A stretch of 64,000 nt of DNA. It comes from Colimorpha sp045640985 (lineage in GTDB: Bacteria > Bacteroidota > Bacteroidia > Bacteroidales > P3). Where the stretch lies: NCBI GenBank assembly GCA_045640985.1, contig JAZUFZ010000021.1:1-64000 (forward strand). Reading direction: 5' to 3'. Positions 44,053 through 52,762 of this stretch are shown one piece after another. Each line of letters opens with the position of its first letter. Positions within the stretch are counted from its first letter, which is position 1. The translations under genes were made by a program, and so were the position numbers. The notes beneath the pieces were generated by a model that saw nothing but the letters and a program-made list of their open reading frames with translations, was not told the origin of the DNA and did no database searches.

Positions 44053-44640
44053 TTAGAATTCAAAGTTTACCTCTACAGGTTTTTCGGCTGCAGAAGATGC
44101 TGTGAAATAACCTTTCTTGTCAAAGTTGCATATTCTGGCAATGATGCTATTGGGGAAGCGTAGAATCGTTGTGTTATAACGTTGAACAGCTTCATTGAAT
44201 TTGTTCCGTTCCGTAGCAATTCTGTTTTCCGTTCCCTCCAATTGTGTTTGCAAATCGCGGAAACCTTGTGTGGCTGTGAGTTCCGGGTAGCGCTCAACAG
44301 TCAGACTGATGCTTTTGTTCAGGGCTTCGGTCAAAGCGTCTTGTGATTGTTGGAATTTCCCGATATTTTCTTCGGTAAGTTCGTTTGCATCTATTTTAAC
44401 CACATTGCTTCGTGCCTCAATTACCGCGGTAAGAGTTCCTTTTTCGTAATCAGCTGCGCCTTGTACGGTCTTTACCAGTTGGGGTATGAGGTCATACCTT
44501 CTTTGATATACGTTTTCTACCTGACTCCAGGCTTTAGATACATTTTCGTTTTCGGTAACCATTTTGTTGTTGGCCTTGATTCCCCACAGAATGAATACTG
44601 CGGCTACGGCCAGAATGGCGATAAGAACTTTGTTTTTCAT
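44053..44640 (-). CDS. lemA: LemA family protein
   Basis: The 195-residue protein has an N-terminal membrane helix (about 4-20) and the LemA helical domain with SKAWSQVENVYQRRYDLIPQ, GFRDLQTQLEGTENRIATER and YNTTILRFPNS. The start at 44640 was chosen over the upstream frame because the membrane helix begins there and 22 bp then separate it from the NusG-like gene. Function is not established; it is paired with a TPM gene. Confidence 0.92.
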   Translation of the reverse strand: MKNKVLIAILAVAAVFILWGIKANNKMVTENENVSKAWSQVENVYQRRYDLIPQLVKTVQGAADYEKGTLTAVIEARSNVVKIDANELTEENIGKFQQSQDALTEALNKSISLTVERYPELTATQGFRDLQTQLEGTENRIATERNKFNEAVQRYNTTILRFPNSIIARICNFDKKGYFTASSAAEKPVEVNFEF

Positions 44641-44662
44641 TTTATTAAATATTAATTGTTTA

Positions 44663-45211
44663 CTATATTTTATTCTTTTTGATATCTTTTCGTGATGCGG
44701 TAATAAGGTATTCTTTGGGTGCATTCACTATGAGATCCATCTTGAGAGAATCTATTCGTATATAGAAATTTTTTTGCTGGCCGGAAGATTGTATCTGGCC
44801 GATCTGTCCAGTCAAGGCTCCCTGAGTGATTTGTACATATTCCCCTTCCTTGAAATCTTGTGATGGAACCACATAAAATGGCGTCTGGCTTTGTATGATT
44901 GTCTTTATGGCCTGAATCTGAGACTCTGGTATGGTTTCGTTGTGTTCGTAGGAATGATAGTTGAGTATATATACAATTCCTTCCACTTCACGTACTGTTG
45001 TTACCTGGTTGAGTCGTATCTTGATGAAAATATAGGATTTGAAAACAGGCTCTTCAACCACTTGAATGCGGTCGCTCCATTTCTTTTCATTCTTTTGCAA
45101 GGGCAGATAGTTTTCAATGCCGATTTTGTTGAGGCGTTCTGCTACCTTCTTTTCGGCCCGAGGGTTAGTGTATGCTGCTACCCATTGTGGTGTGTCCTGA
45201 TTCAGTGGCAT
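44663..45211 (-). CDS. NusG-like transcription antiterminator (UpxY/RfaH type)
   Basis: The 182-residue protein has an NGN domain (WVAAYTNPRAEKKVAERLNKIG; FKSYIFIKIRLNQVTTVREVEGIVY) and a C-terminal KOW segment (FKEGEYVQITQGALTGQIGQ). Size and motifs resemble the UpxY regulators that open capsular polysaccharide operons in Bacteroides. The ATG at 45211 overlaps the cca stop (TAATG); a longer frame would run deep into cca. No polysaccharide genes follow: lemA and TPM do. Confidence 0.85.
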   Translation of the reverse strand: MPLNQDTPQWVAAYTNPRAEKKVAERLNKIGIENYLPLQKNEKKWSDRIQVVEEPVFKSYIFIKIRLNQVTTVREVEGIVYILNYHSYEHNETIPESQIQAIKTIIQSQTPFYVVPSQDFKEGEYVQITQGALTGQIGQIQSSGQQKNFYIRIDSLKMDLIVNAPKEYLITASRKDIKKNKI

Positions 45212-46647
45212 TATTGTTCTTGTGGTTGAGAGGTGTTTGTAGATAATCCTAATTCTGCGGCTTTTACCAGCATTAAGTTCCAGGCGTCTTCCCGTTGGTT
45301 GGGAATGATTCCGTCTAATATTGAATCTTTGATATAGTCTTTGATTATGCCTACTTCCTTGCATGGAGGAATATGGAAAGTCTGCATGATATCTTCTCCT
45401 GATACGGGCGGTTGGAAACTGCGTATGCGGTCTCGTTCTTCGAGCTCGGTCATTTTTTGTTTGACCAGTTGGAAGTTGGCGAGGTATTTTCTTACTTTGG
45501 CTTCGTTTTTTGAAGTGATGTCGGCCTGACAGAGAATCATGAGGTCGTCTATATCGTCACCCGCATCAAACAGAAGTCTCCTGACGGCAGAGTCGGTTAC
45601 TTCATCTTCGGATAGTATGATGGGGCGGAGGTGGAGCATTACGAGTTTTTCGACATATTTCAGTTTGTTATCAAGTGGAAGTCGCAGTTGTGTAAAGATG
45701 TGTTTGACCATGTGTGCACCTTTGACTTCATGTCCGTGAAAGGTCCAGCCGAGATGTTCGTCATATCGTTTTGTGGCTGGTTTCCCGACATCATGAAGCA
45801 GGGCTGCCCATCTCAGCCATTCGTTATCTGTGTTCTGCGCAACGTGGTCAAGTACCTCCATGGTATGGTAGAAGTTATCTTTGTGGCTTCTTCCTGATAT
45901 GGTTTCAACTCCCTTTAGTTTCTGTATGTCTGGCATGATCAGTTGTAGGAGTCCGCATTTCTGCATGGCTCCGAATCCCACAGAGGGCTTTGGTGATCGA
46001 ATGATTTTCTGTAGTTCTCCTGTGATGCGTTCTTTCGATACAATGGTGATGCGTTCCTTATTGCGGGAAATGGCCTCAAAGGTCTGTTCCTGGATTCTGA
46101 ATCCGAGCTGGCTGGCAAATCTTACGGCCCGCATCATTCTCAGCGGATCATCGCTGAAAGTTACATCCGGATCAAGAGGAGTTCTCAAGACTCCCTGGTC
46201 AAGGTCTTTGATTCCTCCGAAAGGGTCGAGGAGTGTGCCCCAGGAATTCTGGTTGAGGCTTACTGCCATAGCGTTGATGGTAAAGTCTCTCCTGTTTTGG
46301 TCGTCTTCAAGGGTACCGTCTTCCACTATGGGTTTGCGACTGTCGGTCCGGTAGGATTCTTTGCGTGCGCCGACAAATTCTATCTGCCATTCTACATGAT
46401 TGTGGTGATAGACAAAACTTGCGGTTCCGAAGTTCTTGAATACAGACAACTTGGTATGTGGTAACTGGTTGGCTACAGCCTGGGCGAGTTCAATTCCGCT
46501 TCCGAGGCATACAATATCAATATCGGTACAGGGCCGTTGCAGAAAATAATCTCTTACCACGCCACCTACTGCGTAGGCTTGGATTCCCATTGCGTCGGCC
46601 TGCTGGCCAATAATATGGTAGATTGGATTGGTGTCGAGATCAATCAT
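45211..46647 (-). CDS. cca: tRNA nucleotidyltransferase (CCA-adding) with HD domain
   Basis: The 478-residue protein has the class II nucleotidyltransferase core, AVGGVVRDYFLQRPCTDIDIV (catalytic D42, D44), the RRDFTINAMAVS motif, the PRRMMRAVRF-like segment DPLRMMRAVRFASQLGF, and an HD hydrolase domain (about 255-330, LHDVGKP, FHGHEVKGA). It adds or repairs the 3' CCA of tRNAs. It overlaps the MORN lipoprotein by 8 bp and the NusG-like gene by 1 bp. Classification as CCA-adding rather than poly(A) polymerase follows Bacteroidetes practice. Confidence 0.92.
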   Translation of the reverse strand: MIDLDTNPIYHIIGQQADAMGIQAYAVGGVVRDYFLQRPCTDIDIVCLGSGIELAQAVANQLPHTKLSVFKNFGTASFVYHHNHVEWQIEFVGARKESYRTDSRKPIVEDGTLEDDQNRRDFTINAMAVSLNQNSWGTLLDPFGGIKDLDQGVLRTPLDPDVTFSDDPLRMMRAVRFASQLGFRIQEQTFEAISRNKERITIVSKERITGELQKIIRSPKPSVGFGAMQKCGLLQLIMPDIQKLKGVETISGRSHKDNFYHTMEVLDHVAQNTDNEWLRWAALLHDVGKPATKRYDEHLGWTFHGHEVKGAHMVKHIFTQLRLPLDNKLKYVEKLVMLHLRPIILSEDEVTDSAVRRLLFDAGDDIDDLMILCQADITSKNEAKVRKYLANFQLVKQKMTELEERDRIRSFQPPVSGEDIMQTFHIPPCKEVGIIKDYIKDSILDGIIPNQREDAWNLMLVKAAELGLSTNTSQPQEQ

Positions 46648-47254
46648 AGTTTTGAGTGTGTACTAAATTGGCTTCTTCATCATAAAATTCCCATACTCCG
46701 GCTCGGTTTCCATTGATATATGTGCCTCGGAAATAGGGAATTCCGTTTTCACGGAAGACTGTATATACGCCATTTTCTTTGTCATCTTGGAATATGGCTT
46801 CTGTCATGACCTGCCCGTTTGGATGATAAAAGTACCATCGTCCTTCACGTTTTTGATTGAGTATTTGTCCAAGACTTCTGAGAGTTCCGTTTGTGAAGAA
46901 TTGCAGTTGGGTGATAGTGAGTTGTTGGTTATCGGTTTTGTAGTATTGCATGGTCATGGGGAAATGCAAAGGCCCTAATTCTACGGGTACTATGGAATCA
47001 TAACTTTCTGCCCAGTATTCCTGTCCGTCAATACTGTAGAGATGCCAGTGGGTGCCCTTGGAATTGGAGTCGAGCTTTTCGTTCAACTCAGTTTCTGCGA
47101 AGAGCTCTCCAGTAGGGTAGTAGTAGCGCCAGTGATTTCCTGCCTGGGTGATTTGTTTGTTTCCGTCAGGATAGGCCTGAATGATTTTCTCTTTGGGCTG
47201 ACATGCAGTAAAGCATAAAACCGTGATAAGTGTGAGTAAAGGAAGGTGTTTCAT
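46640..47254 (-). CDS. MORN-repeat lipoprotein (YwqK-like)
   Basis: The 204-residue protein has a lipoprotein signal (LITVLCFTAC, C18) and several MORN_2-type repeats (HWRYYYPTGELFAETE, GRWYFYHPNGQVMTEA, NGVYTVFRENGIPYFRGTY, AGVWEFYDEEANLVHT). It is likely to face the periplasm or surface. Function is unknown; such repeats are often annotated as YwqK antitoxin-like, but no toxin gene is seen here. It lies 9 bp after sppA. Confidence 0.82.
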   Translation of the reverse strand: MKHLPLLTLITVLCFTACQPKEKIIQAYPDGNKQITQAGNHWRYYYPTGELFAETELNEKLDSNSKGTHWHLYSIDGQEYWAESYDSIVPVELGPLHFPMTMQYYKTDNQQLTITQLQFFTNGTLRSLGQILNQKREGRWYFYHPNGQVMTEAIFQDDKENGVYTVFRENGIPYFRGTYINGNRAGVWEFYDEEANLVHTQNYD

Positions 47255-47263
47255 GATAAGTTA

Positions 47264-48997
47264 TTATTGAATGTTCAATATGAAAGGTAGTCTTGCCTGA
47301 AGGGGCTCCATATTGGCCCATCGGGTGAGCTCATCCAGCGGGCTTTGCAGTTTGGCTTCTTGAGGGGTTTTGAGCTCGATGATCTGTGTCATGAGATCTT
47401 TTTCCCGAGGATAGTCAATTACCACATAATTGGAGATTTCTGCCTCCTGAGCGGCCAGTTCGATAGCCGTGGCAAAGCTGCCCAATGTATCAACCAGTCC
47501 GATGTTGATGGCTTCTGCGCCAGTCCATACACGACCTCTTGCTATTTCATCCACTTTTTCGACGGGTATGTTTCTTCCTTCCGAAACTCTGCTGATAAAG
47601 GTATGGTAGAAATCTTCAATATTGCGTTGCATCACTTCCCGTGTCTGGGTACTCATCGGACGCATACCGTTGATGGCACCGGCATTATGGTTGGTCATTA
47701 CGGTATCGGTGGTGATGCCGAGATGTTTCTTCAATGCTGTTCCGATTTCTGGGATGGAGGCGAAAACCCCGATGGACCCCGTAAGGGTTGTAGGCAGTGC
47801 TACAATTTTGGTCGCATAGCAGGATATTTCATATCCGGCAGAAGCTGCAACATCGCTCATGGATACGATGACAGGCTTTTGTGATTTTGCTCTTTTGATG
47901 GCTGCTGTCATTGTTTCAGAAGCAAGTACTGCACCTCCCGGTGAGTTTACCCTCAGCACAATGGCTTTGATTTTGGTGTCTTTTGCAGCATCATCGAAAG
48001 CTTTGGCAACATCGTCCCCATATACGGCTGTGGTAAATCCGTTGCTTTTCCCTGTCAATACATCGCCTTCAGCATAAATGACGGCAATCTGGTCCGTTCC
48101 TGTGTATTGGAGTTTCTGCGCATACTTGTTGATGGGCTCCAGTTTATCCATGTGATAGCGGTCTTTCATCAGCTGGCGGGCATCATATTCAAAGCATAAG
48201 GTATCTACCATTGCTTTTGCGTATGCTTGTTGTGGAATATATCCCACCAGATTATCTGCTAGGGCATTTACTTCATCGACGGAATAGTGTCTTGATTCGG
48301 CAATCTGTTGGCTTACATGATTCCAGATGGAGGTGATATATGCACGGATCTGTTCCTTGTTGGCTTCCGACATGTGGTTCATTGTATAGGTCTCGCCGGC
48401 ACTTTTGTAGGCATTGTTTTTCGGACGGATCAGGTCCATGTGGATGTCCCATTTGTCAAGAAGGTCTTTGTAGAAGATGGGCTGGGCGGCGATACCTCTC
48501 AGATCCACTTGTCCAGCGGCTCCCATCATGACGTGATCGGCGATGGTGGCAATGTAATAGCCGGTCTGGCTGTAACTGTCTGCGTATGCTACTACGGTTT
48601 TTCCTGCTTTTTTGAAATTCTCAAGTGCGATTCTCAATTCTTCGCACTGCCCCCAGGATTGCATCGTGCCACTACCCATATAGAGGTAAGCACCAAGAAT
48701 ATTTTTGTCATTCTCTGCTGCGGAAAGTGCCTTGAGTATGGTGGTGAGACCTACAGCATCTTCCTCTGAAAAAAGATTTTGCAGTTCACTTGGCGTGCGT
48801 TCTGGTATGGCCTGGGTGAGGTCTATCTTTAGAAATGTATTTGCTTTGGTGGCTTCGGGTTGCGGCGATTTTGAAAATGCTGCTATGGTTCCCAGCATCA
48901 GAAAGAATCCGATAATTCCTATCACTACAGATGCGAGTACCATTCCGAGTCCTGAGGCCAGTATGGTTTTGCCGAAAGAAAGCGGTTGTTTTGACAT
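47264..48997 (-). CDS. sppA: Signal peptide peptidase SppA, long (67K) type
   Basis: The 577-residue protein has an N-terminal membrane anchor (about 15-40) and two ClpP-fold halves. The catalytic lysine is in NAYKSAGE (K198, N-terminal half) and the serine in VAASAGYEI (S386, C-terminal half), followed by TLTGSIGVFAS. This matches the E. coli-type SppA dyad. It degrades cleaved signal peptides at the inner membrane. Confidence 0.94.
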   Translation of the reverse strand: MSKQPLSFGKTILASGLGMVLASVVIGIIGFFLMLGTIAAFSKSPQPEATKANTFLKIDLTQAIPERTPSELQNLFSEEDAVGLTTILKALSAAENDKNILGAYLYMGSGTMQSWGQCEELRIALENFKKAGKTVVAYADSYSQTGYYIATIADHVMMGAAGQVDLRGIAAQPIFYKDLLDKWDIHMDLIRPKNNAYKSAGETYTMNHMSEANKEQIRAYITSIWNHVSQQIAESRHYSVDEVNALADNLVGYIPQQAYAKAMVDTLCFEYDARQLMKDRYHMDKLEPINKYAQKLQYTGTDQIAVIYAEGDVLTGKSNGFTTAVYGDDVAKAFDDAAKDTKIKAIVLRVNSPGGAVLASETMTAAIKRAKSQKPVIVSMSDVAASAGYEISCYATKIVALPTTLTGSIGVFASIPEIGTALKKHLGITTDTVMTNHNAGAINGMRPMSTQTREVMQRNIEDFYHTFISRVSEGRNIPVEKVDEIARGRVWTGAEAINIGLVDTLGSFATAIELAAQEAEISNYVVIDYPREKDLMTQIIELKTPQEAKLQSPLDELTRWANMEPLQARLPFILNIQ

Positions 48998-49105
48998 ATT
49001 ATATAAGATGTTTTTTATTTCATTTCATGTAATCCACAATATTTCCTGCGGAAATTGCAGGTGGAACAAAAATAATCCCACCTGCAATAGAATTGATGGC
49101 ATTCC

Positions 49106-49222
49106 TTATTCCGCAACTTCTGCGATGGAACCGCGGTAGGCGGGGCAGGTCTGGTGTGCGCATGAGGATGCTACGATGGCCATGATGGCTACTAAACAGA
49201 TAATTGCAATTGATTTTTTCAT
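49106..49222 (-). CDS. 38-residue lipoprotein with CPAY motif
   Basis: The reading frame gives MKKSIAIICLVAIMAIVASS and then CAHQTCPAYRGSIAEVAE. That is a clear SpII signal with lipobox ASSC (C21) and an 18-residue mature peptide containing CPAYRG. Similar minute lipoproteins ending in a C-P-x-Y motif occur across Bacteroidales beside housekeeping genes. It lies between the polyprenyl synthase (33 bp) and sppA (116 bp after its stop). The role is unknown. Confidence 0.75.
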   Translation of the reverse strand: MKKSIAIICLVAIMAIVASSCAHQTCPAYRGSIAEVAE

Positions 49223-49255
49223 TTTATATTAATTTTTTATATTTAACAATAATTT

Positions 49256-50221
49256 TTATTCAAGTATGAGGCTTCCAGCCAGATTATATAATGCTTCTTT
49301 ATAAGGGGAATCTTGGATTTCTGTTAGATTATTTCTGGCAGAAGCTATTCTCTGGCGGAGTATTTCGTGGGCCTGATGCAGAGCATTGGTATGAGTTACT
49401 TGTGCTACCAGTTCAGCTGCTGTCTGGTCTGTGATTACTTCGTTGCTGAAAAGGTCTTTGATGCGCTGCTGCTCTTGTTGCGAGGCTTGTTTGAGGTAGC
49501 AGAGCAGGGGCAGGGTCATTTTGTGCTCTTTGATATCGTTGCCGCAGGGCTTTCCAGTTTCCTTCTCGTCATGGTAATCCAGAATGTCGTCCCGTATCTG
49601 AAAAGCCATTCCGAATTCTTCACCGTAAGTCTTTAGCGAGGCATATCCGATCTCGCAGCAGGCACTCATGAGCGAAGCTGTTTTTTTGTAGATGACGCTG
49701 CAGTAGTTTTCGAGGCTCTGGTCATAGGTACGGCTGATATATTGTTGCAGCAGCTCACCTTCGCTCATTTCTATGACAGTTCTATCTACGATATGGCTTA
49801 TGGGCGTATTGTGTATTCTGTTCAGGATATCCATTACCTGGGCAAGGTAATAGTCTCCGCATAGAACCGCAATTTTATTGCTCCATTTCTGTCTCACGGT
49901 TTCCTGACCTCTTCTCACGGCTGATTCATCCACCACGTCGTCGTGCATTAACGAGGAATTGTGGAGAATTTCCATAGCTATGGCTAATTGGATCTTCTCT
50001 TCCATAAGTTCCTCCCGGCGGCTCTGGGGTTGGTTTACAAGGCCGGCCTCGGCCGATGCCAGTAACAACAGGGGGCGGATCTGCTTTCCGCTGCGGGCTT
50101 GCAGATATTCGTTGATTTCATTCACCAGTGGAACCATACTGTGGAGTTGTTCTGCATATCGTGTGTTGAACTTCTCCAGGGTATTGCCCATCAGTTTTCT
50201 TAAGTCTTCAATAGCGTTCAT
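49256..50221 (-). CDS. Polyprenyl diphosphate synthase
   Basis: The 321-residue trans-isoprenyl diphosphate synthase has the first Asp-rich motif in SSLMHDDVVDES (about 90-101), GDYYLAQVMDIL, and the second in FQIRDDILDYHDEKETGK (about 210-227). It makes a long-chain prenyl diphosphate, probably for menaquinone. Chain length cannot be read with confidence. It overlaps the thioesterase gene by 4 bp. Confidence 0.93.
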   Translation of the reverse strand: MNAIEDLRKLMGNTLEKFNTRYAEQLHSMVPLVNEINEYLQARSGKQIRPLLLLASAEAGLVNQPQSRREELMEEKIQLAIAMEILHNSSLMHDDVVDESAVRRGQETVRQKWSNKIAVLCGDYYLAQVMDILNRIHNTPISHIVDRTVIEMSEGELLQQYISRTYDQSLENYCSVIYKKTASLMSACCEIGYASLKTYGEEFGMAFQIRDDILDYHDEKETGKPCGNDIKEHKMTLPLLCYLKQASQQEQQRIKDLFSNEVITDQTAAELVAQVTHTNALHQAHEILRQRIASARNNLTEIQDSPYKEALYNLAGSLILE

Positions 50222-50649
50222 TTAGAATTAGTGGAGTTTCTATGTGGTTTCGTGCCTGTTGTTTGTATTGTGGCAATCATTTTATGTTCGTCGAAGATGT
50301 CGATATTGTAAAGACATACGGATTTTCCGGATTTTATGCAGGTCGTTCTTGCCGTGAGCTGCTCTCCGTTGGTGGGAGCAAGATAATGGATAGTGCTGTT
50401 GAGTGATATCCAGTAATTGCTTTCGCCCTGTTCCAGGAGTGGTGTGTTGGCTGCTACTGCAAATGCAAAGTCCGCCAGCGTGAACAGTACTCCACCCATT
50501 ACTCCGCCTGCCGCATTCCTGTGGTCTTCGGTAAGCTGAAGCGTACAGATGGTCTCGAACTCAGTTACAGACGCTATGACCACTCCGGTTATCCTGGTGG
50601 CATAGATGTCCTGTACAAAGAAGTCTCGTGCGCGCTGGGTAAGGTTCAT
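50218..50649 (-). CDS. PaaI-family hotdog thioesterase
   Basis: The 143-residue protein has the hotdog-fold motif NAAGGVMGGVLFTLADFAFAVAAN (about 45-68) and NSTIHYLAPTNGEQLTARTT. It probably hydrolyses an acyl-CoA thioester; the substrate is unknown. It is coupled on both sides: 1-bp overlap with dapA upstream and 4-bp overlap with the polyprenyl synthase downstream. Confidence 0.88.
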   Translation of the reverse strand: MNLTQRARDFFVQDIYATRITGVVIASVTEFETICTLQLTEDHRNAAGGVMGGVLFTLADFAFAVAANTPLLEQGESNYWISLNSTIHYLAPTNGEQLTARTTCIKSGKSVCLYNIDIFDEHKMIATIQTTGTKPHRNSTNSK

Positions 50650-51536
50650 TATTTGTAAAATTCGTTGTAGAGGGTTCCTATTTTATTGTAGAGGGGTTTG
50701 TTTACCTTTACCAGAGGCAGTCTCAGCGTATTGCTGATTCTTCCTTCAATTTCCAGAAGGGCTTTTACACCGGCAGGGTTGCCTTCTTCAAACAATGAAT
50801 TCATGATAGGCAGCAGCTTATAGTGGAGTGGCAGCGCTTTCTTGAGGTCGCCTTTCAGGGCATAGCGTACCATATCGCTGGTCTCTTTGGGCATAGCGTT
50901 TGCAATTACGGAGATTACCCCTTGTGCGCCCATGGCAATCATCGGGCAGGTGAGGGCGTCATCACCGGATATTACGCTGAATCCTTCTGGTTTGTTGCGC
51001 AGGATTTCCATTACCTGTGCCATATTTCCGCTGGCTTCCTTGATGGCTACGATGTTGCTGCATTCGTTTGCCAGCTGGATGGTGGTGTCTGCTGCAATAT
51101 TCACACCGGTACGGCCGGGCACATTATAGATGATTACGGGTACGGGAGAGGCTTCGGCTATCTGTTTGAAATGCTGTGCCAGACCTCTCTGGTTGGGTTT
51201 GTTGTAATAGGGCGCAACTGAGAGAATACCGCTGATGCCGTCGAAGTTGGTGCGTGCGATGGTGTCGGTTACTGCCAAGGTGTTGTTGCCGCCGATTCCC
51301 AGTACGATAGGCACTCTTCCGCCTACGGTTTCTACGATGAACTCATGTACGGCATCGCGTTCGTTTTCTGTCATTGTGGCGGCCTCGCTGGTGGTTCCGA
51401 GGGCTACAATGTAATCCACGCCTGATTCAATCATGTATTCTATCAAACTTTCCAGTTTGGTGAAATCTACGGTTTCCTGTTGTTTACGGAAGGGAGTGAT
51501 TAAGGCCACGCCCGTACCTTTGAAGATATTTTTCAT
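50649..51536 (-). CDS. dapA: 4-hydroxy-tetrahydrodipicolinate synthase
   Basis: The 295-residue TIM-barrel enzyme has ALGTTSEAATMTENER (Thr48/49), the catalytic Tyr137 in IIYNVPGRTG and Schiff-base Lys166 in VAIKEASGN. It condenses pyruvate with aspartate semialdehyde in lysine and diaminopimelate synthesis. It lies 11 bp after the DUF6913 gene. Confidence 0.97.
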   Translation of the reverse strand: MKNIFKGTGVALITPFRKQQETVDFTKLESLIEYMIESGVDYIVALGTTSEAATMTENERDAVHEFIVETVGGRVPIVLGIGGNNTLAVTDTIARTNFDGISGILSVAPYYNKPNQRGLAQHFKQIAEASPVPVIIYNVPGRTGVNIAADTTIQLANECSNIVAIKEASGNMAQVMEILRNKPEGFSVISGDDALTCPMIAMGAQGVISVIANAMPKETSDMVRYALKGDLKKALPLHYKLLPIMNSLFEEGNPAGVKALLEIEGRISNTLRLPLVKVNKPLYNKIGTLYNEFYK

Positions 51537-51547
51537 GACGAATGATT

Positions 51548-52105
51548 TTATTTCTGTATCATTGATAGGTAATTAATTATATTGCTTAGATAGTCTTTGA
51601 TTTCCATTTCCTTGTCTCCATGAATCATCAGGTCATAGAGGGCCGTGGTCTTTTCTGCGTCAGCATCTGTGGTGTCGATGTAAGCCACTTTCAGGTCTGC
51701 TTCGCTTTTGAGTGAAAGATACTGACCGAAGAAGTCGGGTTGCTGTGTAGTGTCTATCAGCAGGTCATAGTGTTTCTCAGTGAAGTCTTCTATGACATCT
51801 GTCTTCGGTACGCCCCAGAAGTTGAAATCCTCCTTTTCATGGCAGATGATGGTCTGGGAGTGGGTGATGATATAGTTTATTTCAGTTCCTTCTTCCTGTA
51901 GGCCGATCATCGACACATGCTTCTTCTGGTTCTCCATAGCCTTCACGAAATGATACAACACATTCCATTCATATTCGCCTCCCACACGGAATATCACGCC
52001 GATTTCATTAATCTGGCTGATGTTTTCTATCTTGCGTTCACGCTCTTCCTGTTTCATCTGTCTGATGATGCGTTCGCGTTGAAAGTTCTTCACAAAATCT
52101 AACAT
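51548..52105 (-). CDS. DUF6913 family protein
   Basis: The 185-residue soluble protein has a charged N-terminal helix (FQRERIIRQMKQEERERKIE) and an alpha/beta body with GVIFRVGGEYEWNVLYHFVK and DLLIDTTQQPDFFGQYLSLKS. It matches a Bacteroidetes-specific family that commonly precedes dapA. Function is unknown. It lies 48 bp after rnhB. Confidence 0.75.
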   Translation of the reverse strand: MLDFVKNFQRERIIRQMKQEERERKIENISQINEIGVIFRVGGEYEWNVLYHFVKAMENQKKHVSMIGLQEEGTEINYIITHSQTIICHEKEDFNFWGVPKTDVIEDFTEKHYDLLIDTTQQPDFFGQYLSLKSEADLKVAYIDTTDADAEKTTALYDLMIHGDKEMEIKDYLSNIINYLSMIQK

Positions 52106-52153
52106 ACTCTATATTTGTGTTATTGGTTTCTTTAATCGGTTTTGTCCTACGGT

Positions 52154-52759
52154 TTAATCATCTTCTTCAAAAAGGCTTGTCTGCCGCCCCAGACGGAAAC
52201 TTTTTCTGTGGAGGGGCGTGATGCCGTATTTCTCAATGGCGGCATAATGGTCCTTGGTCGGGTAGCCTTTGTTTCTGTCCCAGCCGTATTCCGGATATTT
52301 CAGTGCTGCCTCTTTCATGTAGTCGTCTCTGTAGGTCTTGGCAAGGATCGATGCTGCCGCGATTGACAGGAATCTTCCGTCGCCTTTCACGAAGCATTCG
52401 TATGGCAGCGTGGTTTCATTGTAGAACCGGTTTCCGTCAATGAGCAGGAACTCCGGTTGCGTCGTGAGTTTCTTCACGGCCTCACACATGGCATGGAAAG
52501 AGGCCTTCAGTATGTTGTGTTCGTCAATCCAGCCGTTGTCGGCCGATGCCACCGCCCAGCAGATGGCGTCCTTTTCCACATCCGCTCTCAGTCTGTACCG
52601 CTGCCGTTCCGTCAGCTGCTTCGAGTCGTTCAGCAGTTCATGGCGGTAGTCTTTCGGCAGAATGACGGCGGCGGCCATTACCGGCCCTGCCAGGCATCCG
52701 CGCCCGGCCTCGTCGCATCCGGCTTCAATCTTATCCTTTGTATATTCCGACAACAGCAT
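52154..52759 (-). CDS. rnhB: Ribonuclease HII
   Basis: The 201-residue protein has AGCDEAGRGCLAGPVMAAAV (catalytic D16, E17), DSKQLTERQR, and LLIDGNRFYNE with the third acidic residue. It removes RNA from RNA-DNA hybrids and misincorporated ribonucleotides. It lies 3 bp after the upstream membrane protein gene. Confidence 0.96.
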   Translation of the reverse strand: MLLSEYTKDKIEAGCDEAGRGCLAGPVMAAAVILPKDYRHELLNDSKQLTERQRYRLRADVEKDAICWAVASADNGWIDEHNILKASFHAMCEAVKKLTTQPEFLLIDGNRFYNETTLPYECFVKGDGRFLSIAAASILAKTYRDDYMKEAALKYPEYGWDRNKGYPTKDHYAAIEKYGITPLHRKSFRLGRQTSLFEEDD

Positions 52760-52762
52760 ATC

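Noticed and set aside
45212..45364. N-terminal extension of the NusG-like protein
   Set aside because: It would overlap cca by about 150 bp with basic, non-conserved sequence; the ATG at 45211 makes a TAATG junction and starts at the NGN domain.
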